Assembly (NCBI GenBank): GCA_019614645.1
Contig: JABWDB010000030.1
Span: 496,001-560,000, forward strand
DNA: 64,000 nt
Reading direction: 5' to 3'
Source of the DNA: Stratiolaelaps scimitus
Taxonomy: Eukaryota; Arthropoda; Arachnida; Mesostigmata; Laelapidae
Positions 63,785 through 64,000 of the stretch are shown in pieces (position 1 is the stretch's first letter; each line of letters opens with the position of its first letter). The notes under the pieces were generated by a model that was given only the letters and a program-made list of their open reading frames with translations, searched no databases and had not been told where the DNA came from. The position numbers and the translations under genes are program-made.

Positions 63785-64000
63785 ATCCGGACGGGAGCCG
63801 TCCCGACGGCTACACCTTCCTCGCCTTCCACCAAAGCCAGCACCTGGTTTGCGACGATACGATGATTCTTCCTATCTCGACCTTCTAATGTCTGCCATTG
63901 TGCATCTTCTCCCCTATTAGGCGGTATCCCGTACGGAGCAGGCCAGGCTACGGTAGTATGCCACCCTGCAGGCGACTCACCTCTTTCCCACTCTATCCAT
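63785..64000 (+). pseudogene. third copy of the RPD-domain retroelement C-terminus, cut by window end
   Basis: A plus frame reads SRPDGYTFLAFHQSQHLVCD against RRPDGLTLIPFHRGLHLVWD of the 5.6 kb element, then after a shift EQARLR and YATLQATHLFPTLS against ERAKLRKYAALQATHLFSPL. The RPD triplet is kept; the tryptophan of WD is replaced by cysteine. Stops interrupt. The rest lies beyond the window. Confidence 0.7.

Overview
The window looks like repeat-dense, gene-poor nuclear DNA of an animal, most likely an arthropod. The evidence is the set of mobile element families: R1-type and jockey-type LINEs, BEL/Pao and Ty3/gypsy LTR elements, D34D mariner transposons, and short poly(A)- or GGTAAA-tailed SINE-like repeats. 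I found no host gene, rRNA, functional tRNA, CRISPR array or bacterial-style operon that I could defend. The species cannot be named from this.

Layout. 1-5.6 kb: an unidentified GC-richer block, one tRNA-like SINE, otherwise nothing. 5.6-6.6 kb: a target-site-flanked 3' fragment of an element with a Cys/His plus RPD...WD domain and an unusual T-tract tail. 7.6-8.6 kb: two small LINE scraps. 11.1-14.2 kb: a 5'-truncated R1-clade LINE with an intact 832-residue reverse transcriptase frame, 12-base A-tail and 13-bp target duplication. 16.9-21.2 kb: LINE scrap, broken gypsy pol, a SINE and a decayed mariner. 21.3-25.7 kb: a second gypsy element in minus orientation with both LTRs, two SINEs nested in one LTR, and several long hairpins. 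28.7-31.6 kb: two fused LINE pieces, a weak mariner relic and an inverted repeat. 33-39.5 kb: scattered SINE and LINE relics. 41.3-42.6 kb and 45.9-47.2 kb: two related mariners with 25-bp terminal inverted repeats and TA targets; the second has an intact transposase frame. 52.0-57.8 kb: a BEL/Pao element with two LTRs and a CTTCC target duplication, lacking most of gag and carrying several frame breaks. 60.7-64 kb: an internally deleted mariner, another mariner relic, R1-like, gypsy and RPD-domain fragments.

How the parts relate. The pieces do not form one system; they are layers of insertion. SINEs sit inside the BEL LTRs, the gypsy LTR and mariners, giving relative ages, and in several cases the undisturbed LTR serves as an empty-site control. 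The most distinctive recurring signal is snap-back inverted duplication: perfect or near-perfect hairpins with 22-32-bp arms, one of about 145-bp arms, and a 21-bp inverted templated insertion in a mariner. The BEL integrase frameshift coincides with a 23/24-bp tandem duplication. All comparisons were made by eye; no alignment or database search was run.
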